64,000 nucleotides of DNA from RPQJ01 sp963762315 (GTDB lineage Bacteria; Pseudomonadota; Gammaproteobacteria; Steroidobacterales; Steroidobacteraceae): NCBI GenBank assembly GCA_963762315.1, contig CAVXKO010000005.1, positions 434,001 through 498,000 on the forward strand, given 5' to 3'. The position numbers and the translations under genes were made by a program. The notes below the pieces were generated by a model. That model was not told the DNA's origin, made no database searches, and worked only from the letters and a program-made list of their open reading frames with translations. Of the stretch, positions 28,798-39,296 are shown piece after piece (within the stretch, counting starts at the first letter, position 1; the number at the start of each line of letters is the position of its first letter).

Positions 28798-29742
28798 TCA
28801 AGCCCTTGTGGACGGCAGCGTCACCAGCGCGACGCTGAAGAGGATCACGATCGTCCCCGCGACCTGCAGGGGCCCGAGCGTCTCGCCGAGCACGACCCAG
28901 CCCAGCACCGTCGCGATGGCCGGGTTCACGTAGGCGAACGTCGCCACGTGGTCGGTTCGCGCGTTCTTCATCAGCCACGCGTACGCCGTGTAGGCGACTG
29001 CGGAGCCGAACACCGCGAGATAGATGAGCGCCAGCACGCCGCGCCGCTCCCAGTGCCATTGCGGCAGCTGCCCGAGCGCCGCGCCGCCGGCGAACGACCC
29101 GGTGGCCCCGAGGAACATCAGCACCGAGTTGAAGGCAATGGGCCCGACTGCGAGATGCGCATCCCGGTACAGGATCGAGCCGACGGCCCAGGAAAAGCCG
29201 CCGGCCAGCACGAGCAGCTGCCACGAGAGATGCCCTGAATAACCCGCGCCGCGCGGCCACACCAGCAGCGCGACGCCGGCGAGTCCGAGCAGCAGGCCGA
29301 CGATGCTGCGCATGGGCAGCGCGTGGCCTTTCGGTCCGATGGTACCGAGGGCCGCCAGCCACAGCGCGAGGCTGGCGGTCAGCAATGCCGCCTCGTTCGA
29401 AGGAATGTGCTTCATCGCCGTGGTGCTGCAGCCATTGCTGATCGTGATCATCAGCAGGCTGAGCAGCACCATGTAGCCCCAGTCGCGAGCCGTGCGCGGG
29501 AAGCGGTCCTTCATCGCCACCGCGACGACGAACAGCAGGATCGAGGCGAGGTAAGACCGCGCTGCGCTGAACAGCAGCGGCGGCAGGTCGCGCACCCCGA
29601 GGCGAATTGCGAGGAACGTCGAGCCCCAGAACACGTAGATGATCGCGAACGACGCGATCGTCCTGAGGCGGCGCTGTGACTCGGCGCTTCCTGCGTCGGC
29701 GCCGCCGCTCAAGCCCGGCCCAAGGCTGTCTTGTAGAGCCAT
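28798..29742 (-). CDS. EamA/DMT family transporter
   Basis: About 314 residues with ten hydrophobic segments in two EamA repeats: FAIIYVFWGSTFLAIRLGVRDLPP opens the first, and LVLAGGFSWAVGSILYRD with FGSAVAYTAYAWLMKN and PAIATVLGWVVLGETLGPLQ mark the second. Family members export amino acids, metabolites or drugs across the inner membrane; this substrate is unknown. I chose ATG at 29740-29742, which overlaps the end of the OPT gene by 34 bases; a TTG at the OPT stop codon is an alternative. Neither has a strong ribosome site, which suggests translational coupling. Confidence 0.87.
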   Translation of the reverse strand: MALQDSLGPGLSGGADAGSAESQRRLRTIASFAIIYVFWGSTFLAIRLGVRDLPPLLFSAARSYLASILLFVVAVAMKDRFPRTARDWGYMVLLSLLMITISNGCSTTAMKHIPSNEAALLTASLALWLAALGTIGPKGHALPMRSIVGLLLGLAGVALLVWPRGAGYSGHLSWQLLVLAGGFSWAVGSILYRDAHLAVGPIAFNSVLMFLGATGSFAGGAALGQLPQWHWERRGVLALIYLAVFGSAVAYTAYAWLMKNARTDHVATFAYVNPAIATVLGWVVLGETLGPLQVAGTIVILFSVALVTLPSTRA

Positions 29743-31637
29743 GCCGCGAGGCCGCCCACCACCAGCAGGCCGAACCATTCGCCGAACTGCACCGACTCCG
29801 GCATCGCAAGCACGTCCGCGCGGCCGGACATGACGATCGGCACCGCGATGAAGATGCCCATCAGCGCCTCGCCGGTGATCAGTCCCGCGGCGAAGAGGAT
29901 GCCGTTCTGCTTGGTACGCTCGGACTCCGGCGAATCCCCGCGGATCCCGAGCTTGCGCTCGACGACGTGCGCGATGAGTCCGCCGATGAAGATCGGCACC
30001 GACAGCTCGAGCGGCAGGTAGATGCCGACCGCCACCGCCAGCACGGGCGCACGGAACGGCGCGTTGCGGCGCTTCAGGTACTGGTCGACGAGGATGATGG
30101 CAACGCCGATCACGGCGCCGATCGAGATCATGCCCCAGGGCAGCTGGCCGCCGAACATGCCCTTGGCGACCGACGCCATCAGGGTGGCCTGCGGCGCGAT
30201 CAGCGGGTTCGGATGCTCGGCCGACGGCACGCCGATGCCGTAGGCCTTGAGCAGCAGGTTGAGCACCGGCGCCATCACGAGCGCGCAGCTGAATGCGCCG
30301 ATCGCCAGCATCACCTGCTGGCGCCACGGCGTCGCGCCGACGAGGTAGCCGCACTTGAGGTCCTGCAGGTTGTCGCCGCCGATGCACGCCGCGCAGCAGA
30401 CGACCGAGCCGATCATGATCGCGGCCACGGGGCCGAGGGCCGCGCCCTTGCCCATCAGCAGGAGCAGCAGCAGCGATGCAAAAAGTATGGTGCAGATCGT
30501 GATGCCGGACACCGGGTTGTTGGACGAACCGACGAGGCCCGCCATGTACGCCGAGACCGACGTGAACACGAAGCCGGCGACGATCATGATCACCGTCATC
30601 AGCAGGCTGACGCCGATGTTCTGCACGATCAGCTGGTAGAGGATGAACAGCGGCACGGTGAACAGCACGAGCCCGATGAGGATCGACTTCATCGGCAGGT
30701 CCTGCTCGGTGTGCGAGACAGCCTTGGCGGCGCCCTTGCGCGTCGCGTCGAGGCCGCTCTTGATGCCCGAGGCGAGCGAGCTGCGGATCGAGATCAGCGC
30801 CCAGATGCCGCCCACCAGCATCGCGCCCACGCCGAGGTAACGGATCTGTGCCGACCAGATCGCGCCGGCGATCGTTTCGGCGTCCGCGCCCGCCACGCTC
30901 TGCGCAAGAGGCGCGTTGTCGGCGAGGAAGTGCGCGGCGTAGATCGGGATGGCGATGTTCCAGGAAATCATGCCGCCGATCAGCGCGAGCGCGCCGATGT
31001 TGAGGCCCACGATGTAACCGACGCCGAGCAACGCGGGCGAAAGATTGGTGCCGAAGTACGCGAGCCACTTGCCGACGAATCCGCTGGCGGCTGCGGTGTC
31101 GGGGATCACGCGCAAGCCGCTGCCGGCTGCCAGCTTGGCGAGGCCGCCACCGAGCGCGGACACGCCGAGGATCTTTACGCCCTGCGCGGGATTGTCGCCG
31201 GCCTTCAGGACCTCCGCCGCGGCGACGCCTTCCGGGAACTTGAGGTTCTGTTCGACGATCAGCGAACGGCGCAGCGGCACCGAGAAGAACACGCCGAGTA
31301 TGCCGCCGAGGCCCGCGATGGCGAGCACCCAGAGATACCGGAAGTCGGTCCAGTGCCCGAGGATGACGAGCGCCGGCACCGTGAAGATCACGCCGGACGC
31401 GATGCTGGAGCCGGCGGAGGCGCCCGTCTGGACGATGTTGTTCTCGAGGATGCTGCTGCCGCCGAGCACGCGCAGCACCGCCATCGAGACCACCGCGGCG
31501 GGGATCGCCGAGGCAATCGTGAGTCCCGCGAACAGCCCCAGGTAGGTATTCGCCGCGGCCAGCAGCATCGCCAGGATGATGGCGAGCACGATGGCGCGAA
31601 CGGTGAGTTGCGGCGGCGGCAAGGCCGTGCTGGACAT
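29709..31637 (-). CDS. OPT family oligopeptide transporter
   Basis: The 642-residue polytopic protein shows the OPT family pattern: LTVRAIVLAIILAMLLAAANTYLGL near the N-terminus, NNIVQTGASAGSSIASG, LKFPEGVAAAEVLKAG and AVGIYLPLELSVPIFIGG near the C-terminus, with about 15 membrane segments. OPT carriers take up oligopeptides or metal-peptide complexes with protons. Its neighbours include three POT-type peptide transporters 1-6 kb away, so this stretch looks specialised in peptide uptake. Confidence 0.92.
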   Translation of the reverse strand: MSSTALPPPQLTVRAIVLAIILAMLLAAANTYLGLFAGLTIASAIPAAVVSMAVLRVLGGSSILENNIVQTGASAGSSIASGVIFTVPALVILGHWTDFRYLWVLAIAGLGGILGVFFSVPLRRSLIVEQNLKFPEGVAAAEVLKAGDNPAQGVKILGVSALGGGLAKLAAGSGLRVIPDTAAASGFVGKWLAYFGTNLSPALLGVGYIVGLNIGALALIGGMISWNIAIPIYAAHFLADNAPLAQSVAGADAETIAGAIWSAQIRYLGVGAMLVGGIWALISIRSSLASGIKSGLDATRKGAAKAVSHTEQDLPMKSILIGLVLFTVPLFILYQLIVQNIGVSLLMTVIMIVAGFVFTSVSAYMAGLVGSSNNPVSGITICTILFASLLLLLLMGKGAALGPVAAIMIGSVVCCAACIGGDNLQDLKCGYLVGATPWRQQVMLAIGAFSCALVMAPVLNLLLKAYGIGVPSAEHPNPLIAPQATLMASVAKGMFGGQLPWGMISIGAVIGVAIILVDQYLKRRNAPFRAPVLAVAVGIYLPLELSVPIFIGGLIAHVVERKLGIRGDSPESERTKQNGILFAAGLITGEALMGIFIAVPIVMSGRADVLAMPESVQFGEWFGLLVVGGLAAWLYKTALGRA

Positions 31638-31818
31638 GTGCGGGATCCCCCAGTGATCGGTGGCGGCATTAGAGGGGGGCAGGCGGCCATTTGCAACCGC
31701 CGCCCCGCCGGCGAGCCGCCCGGGACGGCACGCGACTGCAACTCCCGCAATGCAACGCCCGGCGGCCGTGGCGCAGAATCGTCATCCGTATGGCACGCCC
31801 GTGGGACGGGGAGCGACG

Positions 31819-32586
31819 ATGACCAAGGCAATCTTCATCACCGGCGCCGGCTCCGGCATCGGCGCAGCGACCTCGCGGTTGTTCGTCCGCAATGGCTGGC
31901 GTGTGGGCGCATCCGACGTCGACGCGGCCGCGTTGCGCGCGCTGCAGGCGGAACTCGGATCGGAGATGCTGAGCACGCACCTCGCGGACGTGCGGGACTT
32001 CGACGCATTGCAGGCGGCGATGCGCTCCTTTACGGATTCGACCGGTGGCCACCTGGACGCGGCGTTCGCCAACGCGGGCGTGCTGTTCATGGGTCCCGAC
32101 GAGCAGATCACGCTCGAGCAGAAGGCCCTGCAGGTGGACGTGAACGTCAAAGGCGTGATCCACACCGTCGTTGCGGCGTTTCCCTACCTCAAGGCGACCC
32201 CCGGTTCGCACCTCGTGGCGATGAGTTCGACCTCGGCCGAGTACGGCTCACCGCAACACGCGGTGTACAGCGCGACGAAGTTCTTCGTGCGCGGCTACGT
32301 CGAGGCACTCAACATCGAATACGCGGCCCACGGCATCCAGGTCTCGGCGATCTACGTCGCCTATGTGCGTACCCCCATGGTGCTCGACGCGCAGGTGAAG
32401 GCAGCGTCGATCGAGAGGCTCGGCGTGAAGGTCACGGCGGAGCAGGTGGCCCAGTACGTCTGGCGTGCCGCGCACGGGCGTCGGTCGCACTGGCGTGTCG
32501 GCTTCGATGCGCGCGCGATCAACCTGGCGTCCCGGATCTTCGGGTCTGCGCTCGCGCCGATCTACCGGAGGCTGATGAAGGCCTGA
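31819..32586 (+). CDS. Short-chain dehydrogenase/reductase
   Basis: The 255-residue protein is a classical SDR: cofactor motif TGAGSGIGAATSRLF near residues 8-22, an aspartate after the second strand (ASDVDAAAL) that suggests NAD preference, ANAG in AFANAGVLF, and the catalytic Ser and YxxxK in SSTSAEYGSPQHAVYSATK. The start at 31819 follows GGGGAG. Substrate cannot be predicted. It faces away from the OPT gene and is followed by tandem REP-like repeats. Confidence 0.9.
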   Translation: MTKAIFITGAGSGIGAATSRLFVRNGWRVGASDVDAAALRALQAELGSEMLSTHLADVRDFDALQAAMRSFTDSTGGHLDAAFANAGVLFMGPDEQITLEQKALQVDVNVKGVIHTVVAAFPYLKATPGSHLVAMSSTSAEYGSPQHAVYSATKFFVRGYVEALNIEYAAHGIQVSAIYVAYVRTPMVLDAQVKAASIERLGVKVTAEQVAQYVWRAAHGRRSHWRVGFDARAINLASRIFGSALAPIYRRLMKA

Positions 32587-32593
32587 CCCTCTT

Positions 32594-32690
32594 ACCTCTC
32601 CCACTTCAGTGGGAGAGGTCGGGCAGTGCCCGGGTGAGGGTCTTACCTCTCCCGCTTGCGGGAGAGGTCGACCAACGGTCGGGTGAGGGT
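32594..32690. repeat. REP-like two-hairpin repeats, copies B and C in tandem
   Basis: Two copies, 32594-32640 and 32645-32690, each with ACCTCTCCC, a short loop, GGGAGAGGTC, a second variable stem (GGGCAGTGCCC in B, CGACCAACGGTCG in C) and GGGTGAGGG. The second stem differs in sequence but stays paired in both copies, evidence that the structure matters. A third, truncated start (ACCGCTCCCGG) runs into the end of the first POT gene. Confidence 0.85.
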
Positions 32691-32707
32691 TCTTACCGCT
32701 CCCGGGC

Positions 32708-34078
<1,371 letters not shown>

Positions 34079-34195
34079 GGATTTTTGCTTCTACTTCAGG
34101 TGTTTGCGCGAACGCGCGCGAGGAGCGCAAGTCTCCGCGATCTTGCGGTGCAAGCGCAAGGGACCTGCGGGCATCTGTCTATCGGATGCGCCGAG

Positions 34196-35671
34196 TCATC
34201 GAACGCCGCCGGCCATGCGCTGCACGCGGCCGGAGAGCGCCAGCAATGCCGCTCCTGCGAAAAGCGACATCAGTGCGATCCCGAGGTACTGGCCCGGCAT
34301 CGATGCGGGATTCTGCGCGTCGAAATGACCCGCGATCAGGCCGGCGAGCACCAGGCCGAGCGAGGTCGCCAGGAACCACAGTCCCATCATCTGGCCAACG
34401 AACCGCGGCGGTGCCAGCTTGGTGACGGAGCTCAGGCCGACCGGGCTCAGGCAGAGTTCGCCGAACGTGTGCAGCAGGTACGCGATCAGCAGCCACTGCG
34501 GCCCAGCGAGGCGGCCCGAGGCGACGATGGAGGCCGCGCCCACCATGACCAGGAACCCGAGGCCGAGCAGGATCAGACCGAAGGCGAACTTCGCCGGCGC
34601 GGACGGATCGAGATTGCGGCGGCCGAGTTGCACCCAGAGGGCCGAGAAGACCGGCGCAAAGACCAGGATGTACAGTGAACTCGGGGCCTGGAACCAACCG
34701 GCCGGTATGACGAAGCTGCCGACGACCCGGTCGGTAAAGCGCTGTGCGAACAGGTTCATCGACGAGCCAGCCTGCTCGTAACCGGCCCAGAACAGTGCCG
34801 AGGCAATGAACAAGGCCAGCACGACCAGCACGCGCTTGCGCTCGACGGCATCGAGCCCGGACATGAACAGCAGGTAGGCGAAGAACAGCGCGGTGATGGC
34901 GAGGATCGCGCCCACGGTGAAGCGGGCGGCCAGCAGCGGATTGAAGGCCAGGATTCCCGCCGCGATCAGGCCGAAAATCACGACACCGGCGGCGACCAGC
35001 ATCCACACGGCTCGCCAGCGACGGCGGTCCTGTGCTTGAGCGTCGGGATGCGCGGGCCTTTGCCGCAGGCCGGCGTCCCCGAGGCGATGCCGGGTCGCGA
35101 GGTATTGCCAAAGGCCCAGTGCCATGCCCGCGGCGCCGCCTGCAAATCCCGCGTGCCAGCCGTAGATCTGCGCGAGCCAGGGGGTCGCGAGCGAGCCCAG
35201 CAGCGCGCCGACGTTGATGCCCAGGTAGAACAGCGTGAAGCCCGCATCGCGCCGTGCGCCGCCCTCCGGGTATAGCTGCGCGACCATCGCGCTGATGTTG
35301 GGCTTCAGCAAGCCCACGCCGAGCACGACGAGCGCGCAGCCGGCGTAGAACAACGATGCGCCGCCCGGCATCGCCAGCGTGAGATTGCCCGCAAGGATCA
35401 GCACCGCGCCCCACAGCACTGCGCGCTGGGCGCCGAGCAGGCGGTCCGCGAGCCAACCGCCGGGCAGCGCCATCAAGTAGGTCGCGGTGGTGTACAGGCC
35501 GTAGACGGCCGCGGCCGTGCGGTCGTCGAGCCCGAGGCCGCCCGTCGCGACCGCATCCACCAGGAACAGGATCAGGATGCCGCGCATCCCGTAGTACGTG
35601 AAGCGCTCCCACATCTCCGTCATGAAGAGCGTGGCCAGGCCTTGCGGATGTCCGAACCAGGTGTTGTTCAT
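34196..35671 (-). CDS. POT/PTR2 family peptide transporter, paralogue 2
   Basis: 491 residues with twelve or more membrane segments. It shows WFGHPQGLATLFMTEMWERFTYYGMRGIL including ExxER, GGWLADRLLGAQRAVLWGA, GVGLLKPNISAMVAQLYPEGG and FTLFYLGINVGALLGSL. It is a proton-coupled di/tripeptide carrier by family. Between its start and the next paralogue lies a 223-bp remnant of an amidohydrolase gene. The close likeness to paralogue 3 (shared LFLVDAV, LGLDD/FGLDD, GAQRAV, LYPEGG) points to local duplication. Confidence 0.93.
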   Translation of the reverse strand: MNNTWFGHPQGLATLFMTEMWERFTYYGMRGILILFLVDAVATGGLGLDDRTAAAVYGLYTTATYLMALPGGWLADRLLGAQRAVLWGAVLILAGNLTLAMPGGASLFYAGCALVVLGVGLLKPNISAMVAQLYPEGGARRDAGFTLFYLGINVGALLGSLATPWLAQIYGWHAGFAGGAAGMALGLWQYLATRHRLGDAGLRQRPAHPDAQAQDRRRWRAVWMLVAAGVVIFGLIAAGILAFNPLLAARFTVGAILAITALFFAYLLFMSGLDAVERKRVLVVLALFIASALFWAGYEQAGSSMNLFAQRFTDRVVGSFVIPAGWFQAPSSLYILVFAPVFSALWVQLGRRNLDPSAPAKFAFGLILLGLGFLVMVGAASIVASGRLAGPQWLLIAYLLHTFGELCLSPVGLSSVTKLAPPRFVGQMMGLWFLATSLGLVLAGLIAGHFDAQNPASMPGQYLGIALMSLFAGAALLALSGRVQRMAGGVR

Positions 35672-35698
35672 CGCCGGGCCTTGTCGTGTCGGGGCGTG

Positions 35699-35921
35699 CT
35701 ACTGCTTGTACACGACTCGTTACTTCGTGACGAAAGCAACGTGTTCGAGCACGCCGACATCCGCCAGCGGAACGGCCGGCACGGCGATGATGTTCGCCGA
35801 GCAGCACCGTGTGAATGGGTCACCGCCTTCTCGATGCCGAGCGCCTAGGCGGCGACCTTCGTGGCTGCCTGGATCGCCTGCATCGGGGTCGTGCCGTACC
35901 TGACCATCCACGCGAGCTGCT
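35699..35921 (-). pseudogene. Decayed C-terminal remnant of an amidohydrolase
   Basis: Read on the minus strand this gap translates as QLAWMVRYGTTPMQAIQAAT, KVAA, an in-frame stop (TAG), ALGIEKAV, then after a shift of frame ANIIAVPAVPLADVGVLEHV, AFVTK, a second stop and RVVYKQ. This is the end of an imidazolonepropionase-like or Xaa-Pro dipeptidase-like amidohydrolase (family pattern: ADIIAVPGDPLxDVxVLExV). Only about 74 codons remain and the catalytic N-terminal part is absent. It lies between POT paralogues 2 and 3, which suggests a peptidase-transporter unit that lost its enzyme. Confidence 0.8.
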
Positions 35922-37416
35922 AGCGCACGCCGCCCATCAGCCGCGTCACGCGTCGGCTGACGAGCAGCAAGACGAGCCCGACGCCGCAACCGTACAACAC
36001 GATGTCGAAGTAGCGCCCGGGCATGGCGGCCAGGTCGTTCGGGTCGAAGCTACCCGCGATCAGGCCGGCCATCAGCTTGCCGAGCGAACTGGCGAGAAAC
36101 CACACTCCCATCATCTGGCCGACGAAACGGGCCGGCGCGAGTTTGGTGACCGTCGAGAGCCCGACGGGGCTCAGGCACAGTTCGCCGAACGTGTGCACGA
36201 GGTAGGTCAGGATCAGGAAGTACGCCGGCGACAGCATGCCGCCCGCGACGAGCGTGGCCGCCTGCACCATGAACAGGAAGCCGGATCCCATCAGCAGCAG
36301 GCCGAACGCGAACTTGAGCGGCGCGGCCGGGTTCAGGTTGCGCCTCGCAAGCTGCACCCACACCGCCGAAAACACCGGCGCGAACAGGATCACGAACGCC
36401 GGCTGCACCGATTGGAACCAGCCTGCCGGGACCTCGAAGCCGCCGATTACCCGGTCGGTGTACCGCTTGGCGAACAGGTTCATCGACGAGCCGGCCTGTT
36501 CGAAGCCCGACCAGAAGAGCGCACAGGCGACGAACATCACCAGCACCACCACCATGCGGCGGCGTTCGATCGCATCGAGCCCGGCGCCGGCGAACAGGTA
36601 GAGGAAATACGCCGCCGCCATGCCGACGAGTACGTAAGCCGCGCTCTTCGCGAGCCGCGCCGGATCGGCGGGCGCGATTCCCGAGAACAGCAGGAAAGCG
36701 ATGCCGCCGAGCACCACGAGCGCGATGCCGAGCCTCCGCCAGTCGGTGTCGATGCCGCGGCCCTCGTCGTCGCGATTCGGGGTGGCGCCGGCGCCGTGGA
36801 GCAGATGACGCGACAACCAGAACTGCAACAGTCCGAGAGGCATGCCGACTGCCGCCGCCAGGAAGCCGACGCGCCAGCCGTACCGTTGCGCCAGCCAGCC
36901 AGCGATCAGCGGGCCGATGAATGCGCCGAGATTGATCCCCATGTAGAAGATCGTGAATCCGGCATCGCGTCTTCCGCCGCCTTCGGGATACAGGCTGGCC
37001 ACGAGCGTCGACACGTTCGGCTTCAGCAACCCGACGCCGAGGATGATCACCACGAGGCCGGCGAAGAACAGCGGCGGCGATCCCGGGATTGCGAGCGTGA
37101 TGCTGCCGAGCGTCATCAGCGCGCCGCCGGCCATCACCGCACGCTGCGCGCCGATCAGCCGGTCCGCGATCCAGCCGCCCGGCAGCGCCGCCATGAAGAC
37201 GGCGGCGGTGTACAGGCCGTAAATGGCCGTGGCCGTCTTGTCGTCGAGACCGAAGCCGCCTTTCGTGACGGCATCGACGAGGAAAAGCACGAGCAGGGCG
37301 CGCATGCCGTAGAACGTGAAGCGCTCCCACATCTCCGTGAAGAACAGGGTCGCGAGCCCGCGCGGGTGCCCGAAGAACGAACCGCCCGCGTGCTCCGCCG
37401 GGGCGACGCTACTCAC
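35920..37416 (-). CDS. POT/PTR2 family peptide transporter, paralogue 3
   Basis: 498 residues with the POT hallmarks FFGHPRGLATLFFTEMWERFTFYGMRALL (ExxER), GGWIADRLIGAQRAVMAGG, GVGLLKPNVSTLVASLYPEGG and FTIFYMGINLGAFIGPLIAG. It should import di/tripeptides with protons. Its ATG lies inside the last codons of tatC (8-bp overlap, same strand), so it may be co-transcribed with tatABC. It resembles paralogue 2 most closely. Confidence 0.94.
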   Translation of the reverse strand: MSSVAPAEHAGGSFFGHPRGLATLFFTEMWERFTFYGMRALLVLFLVDAVTKGGFGLDDKTATAIYGLYTAAVFMAALPGGWIADRLIGAQRAVMAGGALMTLGSITLAIPGSPPLFFAGLVVIILGVGLLKPNVSTLVASLYPEGGGRRDAGFTIFYMGINLGAFIGPLIAGWLAQRYGWRVGFLAAAVGMPLGLLQFWLSRHLLHGAGATPNRDDEGRGIDTDWRRLGIALVVLGGIAFLLFSGIAPADPARLAKSAAYVLVGMAAAYFLYLFAGAGLDAIERRRMVVVLVMFVACALFWSGFEQAGSSMNLFAKRYTDRVIGGFEVPAGWFQSVQPAFVILFAPVFSAVWVQLARRNLNPAAPLKFAFGLLLMGSGFLFMVQAATLVAGGMLSPAYFLILTYLVHTFGELCLSPVGLSTVTKLAPARFVGQMMGVWFLASSLGKLMAGLIAGSFDPNDLAAMPGRYFDIVLYGCGVGLVLLLVSRRVTRLMGGVR

Positions 37417-38221
37417 CGCTGTGCGCCGCCTTGTTCTCTGCCGCCGCTTCCGCGTCGGCCTCGGCGCGCGTCTTGAGCTTGTCCCTCAGCAGGACCCCGG
37501 CGAACAAGATGCCGAACTCGTAGAGCACGTACATCGGCACCGCCATGAAGCACTGCGACACGGCATCGGGCGGCGTCAGGATGGCGGCCACGATGAAGAT
37601 GCCGAGGATCACGTAGCCGCGATTGGCCTTCAGCGTCTCGATCTTCACCATGCCCGTCGCGACCAGCAGCACGGTGGCGACCGGCACCTCGAACGCGACG
37701 CCGAACGCGAAGAACAGCAGCAGCACGAAGTCGAGGTAGCTCGAGATGTCCGTCATCATCTTGACGCCCACCGGCGTCGTCGATGCGAGGAACTTGAACA
37801 TCAGCGGGAACACGACGAAGTACGCGAACGCCACGCCGGTGTAGAAGAGCACGATGCTCGAGAGCAGCAGCGGCAGCGCGAAGCGCTTCTCGTGCTTGTA
37901 GAGGCCCGGCGCAATGAACGCCCAGACCTGGTACAGGACGTAGGGCATCGCGACGAAGAGCGCACCGATGAGCGAGAGCTTGAGCGGCGCCATGAACGGT
38001 GCGACGACGCTGGTGGCGATGAGCGACGTGCCTTCCGGCAGCTTGTCGATCAGCGGCCGCGCGATCAGCGTGAACATCTCGTTCTGGAAGAACGCGAGCG
38101 GCACGAAAGCGATGAACACCGCGATGACCGACCGCAGCAGCCGGTCGCGCAGCTCGAGCAGGTGCGAGATCAGCGTGCCTTCCGCGAGCGGTTCGGGCTC
38201 ACCCGGCGGGGTTGCGCTCAT
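37409..38221 (-). CDS. tatC: Twin-arginine translocase subunit TatC
   Basis: TatC is the six-helix inner-membrane receptor for folded twin-arginine precursors. The 270-residue protein has LISHLLELRDRLLRSVIAV at the start, where the conserved glutamate contacts the RR motif, PLKLSLIGALFVAMPYVLYQVWAFIAPGLYKHEKR, and the FGVAFEVPV and DAVSQ signatures of helices 4-5. I chose ATG at 38219-38221, which overlaps tatB by 23 bases; a longer reading upstream is Arg/Pro-rich and comes from tatB in another frame. Confidence 0.97.
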   Translation of the reverse strand: MSATPPGEPEPLAEGTLISHLLELRDRLLRSVIAVFIAFVPLAFFQNEMFTLIARPLIDKLPEGTSLIATSVVAPFMAPLKLSLIGALFVAMPYVLYQVWAFIAPGLYKHEKRFALPLLLSSIVLFYTGVAFAYFVVFPLMFKFLASTTPVGVKMMTDISSYLDFVLLLFFAFGVAFEVPVATVLLVATGMVKIETLKANRGYVILGIFIVAAILTPPDAVSQCFMAVPMYVLYEFGILFAGVLLRDKLKTRAEADAEAAAENKAAHSGE

Positions 38222-38537
38222 CGGTCGTCGCTGCCGCGGGCTCGACCGCGGGTTCTTCGGAAGGGGTGACGGCGGCGGCGACCGGCTCGGCCGGCTCGGC
38301 CGGCGGCGAATGAATCGTGGGGGTCGCCGGGGCCATCGGCGTGGCACGGGCGTGGTCCTGCAGCGGGTCGAACTGGACTTCCTGTTCGAGCTGAGTGCGC
38401 AACTGGCGGGCCATCGAACGGGCGCGGCCCGCCCAGCGGCCGACGTCAGCCGCGAGCTTCGGCAATCGCTTCGGCCCGAGGACGAGCAGCGCGATCCCGA
38501 AGATCAGGACGATCTCGGTGAAACCCACCTCGAACAT
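38199..38537 (-). CDS. tatB: Sec-independent translocase subunit TatB
   Basis: The 112-residue protein has the TatB form: one N-terminal membrane helix MFEVGFTEIVLIFGIALLVLG, the hinge GPKRLPKLA, an amphipathic helix ADVGRWAGRARSMARQL and a variable Pro/Ala-rich tail. TatB with TatC makes the substrate-recognition complex. Gene order tatA-tatB-tatC on the minus strand with a seven-base gap and a 23-base overlap shows one operon. Confidence 0.95.
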   Translation of the reverse strand: MFEVGFTEIVLIFGIALLVLGPKRLPKLAADVGRWAGRARSMARQLRTQLEQEVQFDPLQDHARATPMAPATPTIHSPPAEPAEPVAAAVTPSEEPAVEPAAATTDERNPAG

Positions 38538-38544
38538 GGCGGGA

Positions 38545-38781
38545 TCAGGCGCCCGGCTTGCTGTCCGACTTGCTGGCCGAGCGCTCCGCGAAGTCCGCGT
38601 CCTTGCTTCCGGTCAGGTCCGAGAGCTGCTTGCTCTGCTCGTCGTCGCCGTCGTTCATCGCTTTCTTGAAGCCGCGCACGGCGGAACCGAGGTCCGAACC
38701 CACGTTCTTCAGCTTCTTGGCGCCGAACAGCACGAGCGCGATGAGCAGGATGATGAGCAGTTCGCGAAAGCCGATTCCCAT
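38545..38781 (-). CDS. tatA: Sec-independent translocase subunit TatA
   Basis: At 78 residues this is the pore-forming Tat component: MGIGFRELLIILLIALVLFGAKKLKNVGSDLG combines the single membrane helix, the FGxKKL hinge and the start of the amphipathic helix, followed by GFKKAMND. The start at 38781 follows GGAGAA; the six extra upstream codons in the open frame lack a ribosome site. First gene of tatABC, with dtd 62 bases upstream. Confidence 0.95.
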   Translation of the reverse strand: MGIGFRELLIILLIALVLFGAKKLKNVGSDLGSAVRGFKKAMNDGDDEQSKQLSDLTGSKDADFAERSASKSDSKPGA

Positions 38782-38843
38782 TGAATTCTCCGGGCCCACG
38801 AAAGGGGGGCGCCATCATACGACAATCGCGAACCGCTACCGTT

Positions 38844-39296
38844 CTACGGTCCTGCGGAAACCCGCAGCCAGAACGTGACTGGCCCGTCATTTGTGAGGCT
38901 TACCTTCATGTCGGCGCCAAATTCGCCCGTCGACACCTTGCCCGGCAAGCGACGGCGGGCCACGGCCACCGCGTACTCGAACAGCGTGCGCCCGAGTTCC
39001 GGCGATGCGGCGCTCGTAAAGCTCGGGCGCATGCCCTTGCGGGTGTCGGCGGCCAGGGTGAACTGCGGCACCAGCAGGAACCCGCCGCCGATGTCGGCAA
39101 CGCTGAGGTTCATGCGGTCCTCGGCGTCCGGAAACACCCGGTAGCCCACCAGGCGTTCGATGAGCCGGTCCGCCTCGGCCTCCCGGTCCCCCGGCTCGAC
39201 CGCCAGCAACACCAGCAGGCCGCGCCCGATCTCGCCAGCGGTGATCCCGGCAACCACTACTCTCGCTTCAGAGACCCTTTGGAGAAGTCCGATCAC
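38844..39296 (-). CDS. dtd: D-aminoacyl-tRNA deacylase
   Basis: Dtd removes D-amino acids (and glycine mis-attached to tRNA-Ala) from tRNA. The 150 residues contain the family signatures LLQRVSEARV at the N-terminus, the active-site strand LLVPQFTLAADTRKGMRPSF (SQFTL-type motif) and NDGPVTFWL (the Gly-cisPro motif). The start codon is GTG at 39294-39296, with no clear ribosome site. dtd lies upstream of tatABC on the same strand; an AT-rich stretch precedes it. Confidence 0.94.
   Translation of the reverse strand: MIGLLQRVSEARVVVAGITAGEIGRGLLVLLAVEPGDREAEADRLIERLVGYRVFPDAEDRMNLSVADIGGGFLLVPQFTLAADTRKGMRPSFTSAASPELGRTLFEYAVAVARRRLPGKVSTGEFGADMKVSLTNDGPVTFWLRVSAGP

Noticed and set aside
35720..35989. 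89-codon minus-strand open frame in the gap between POT paralogues
   Set aside because: The meaningful similarity (amidohydrolase remnant) is in other frames; this one is accidental.
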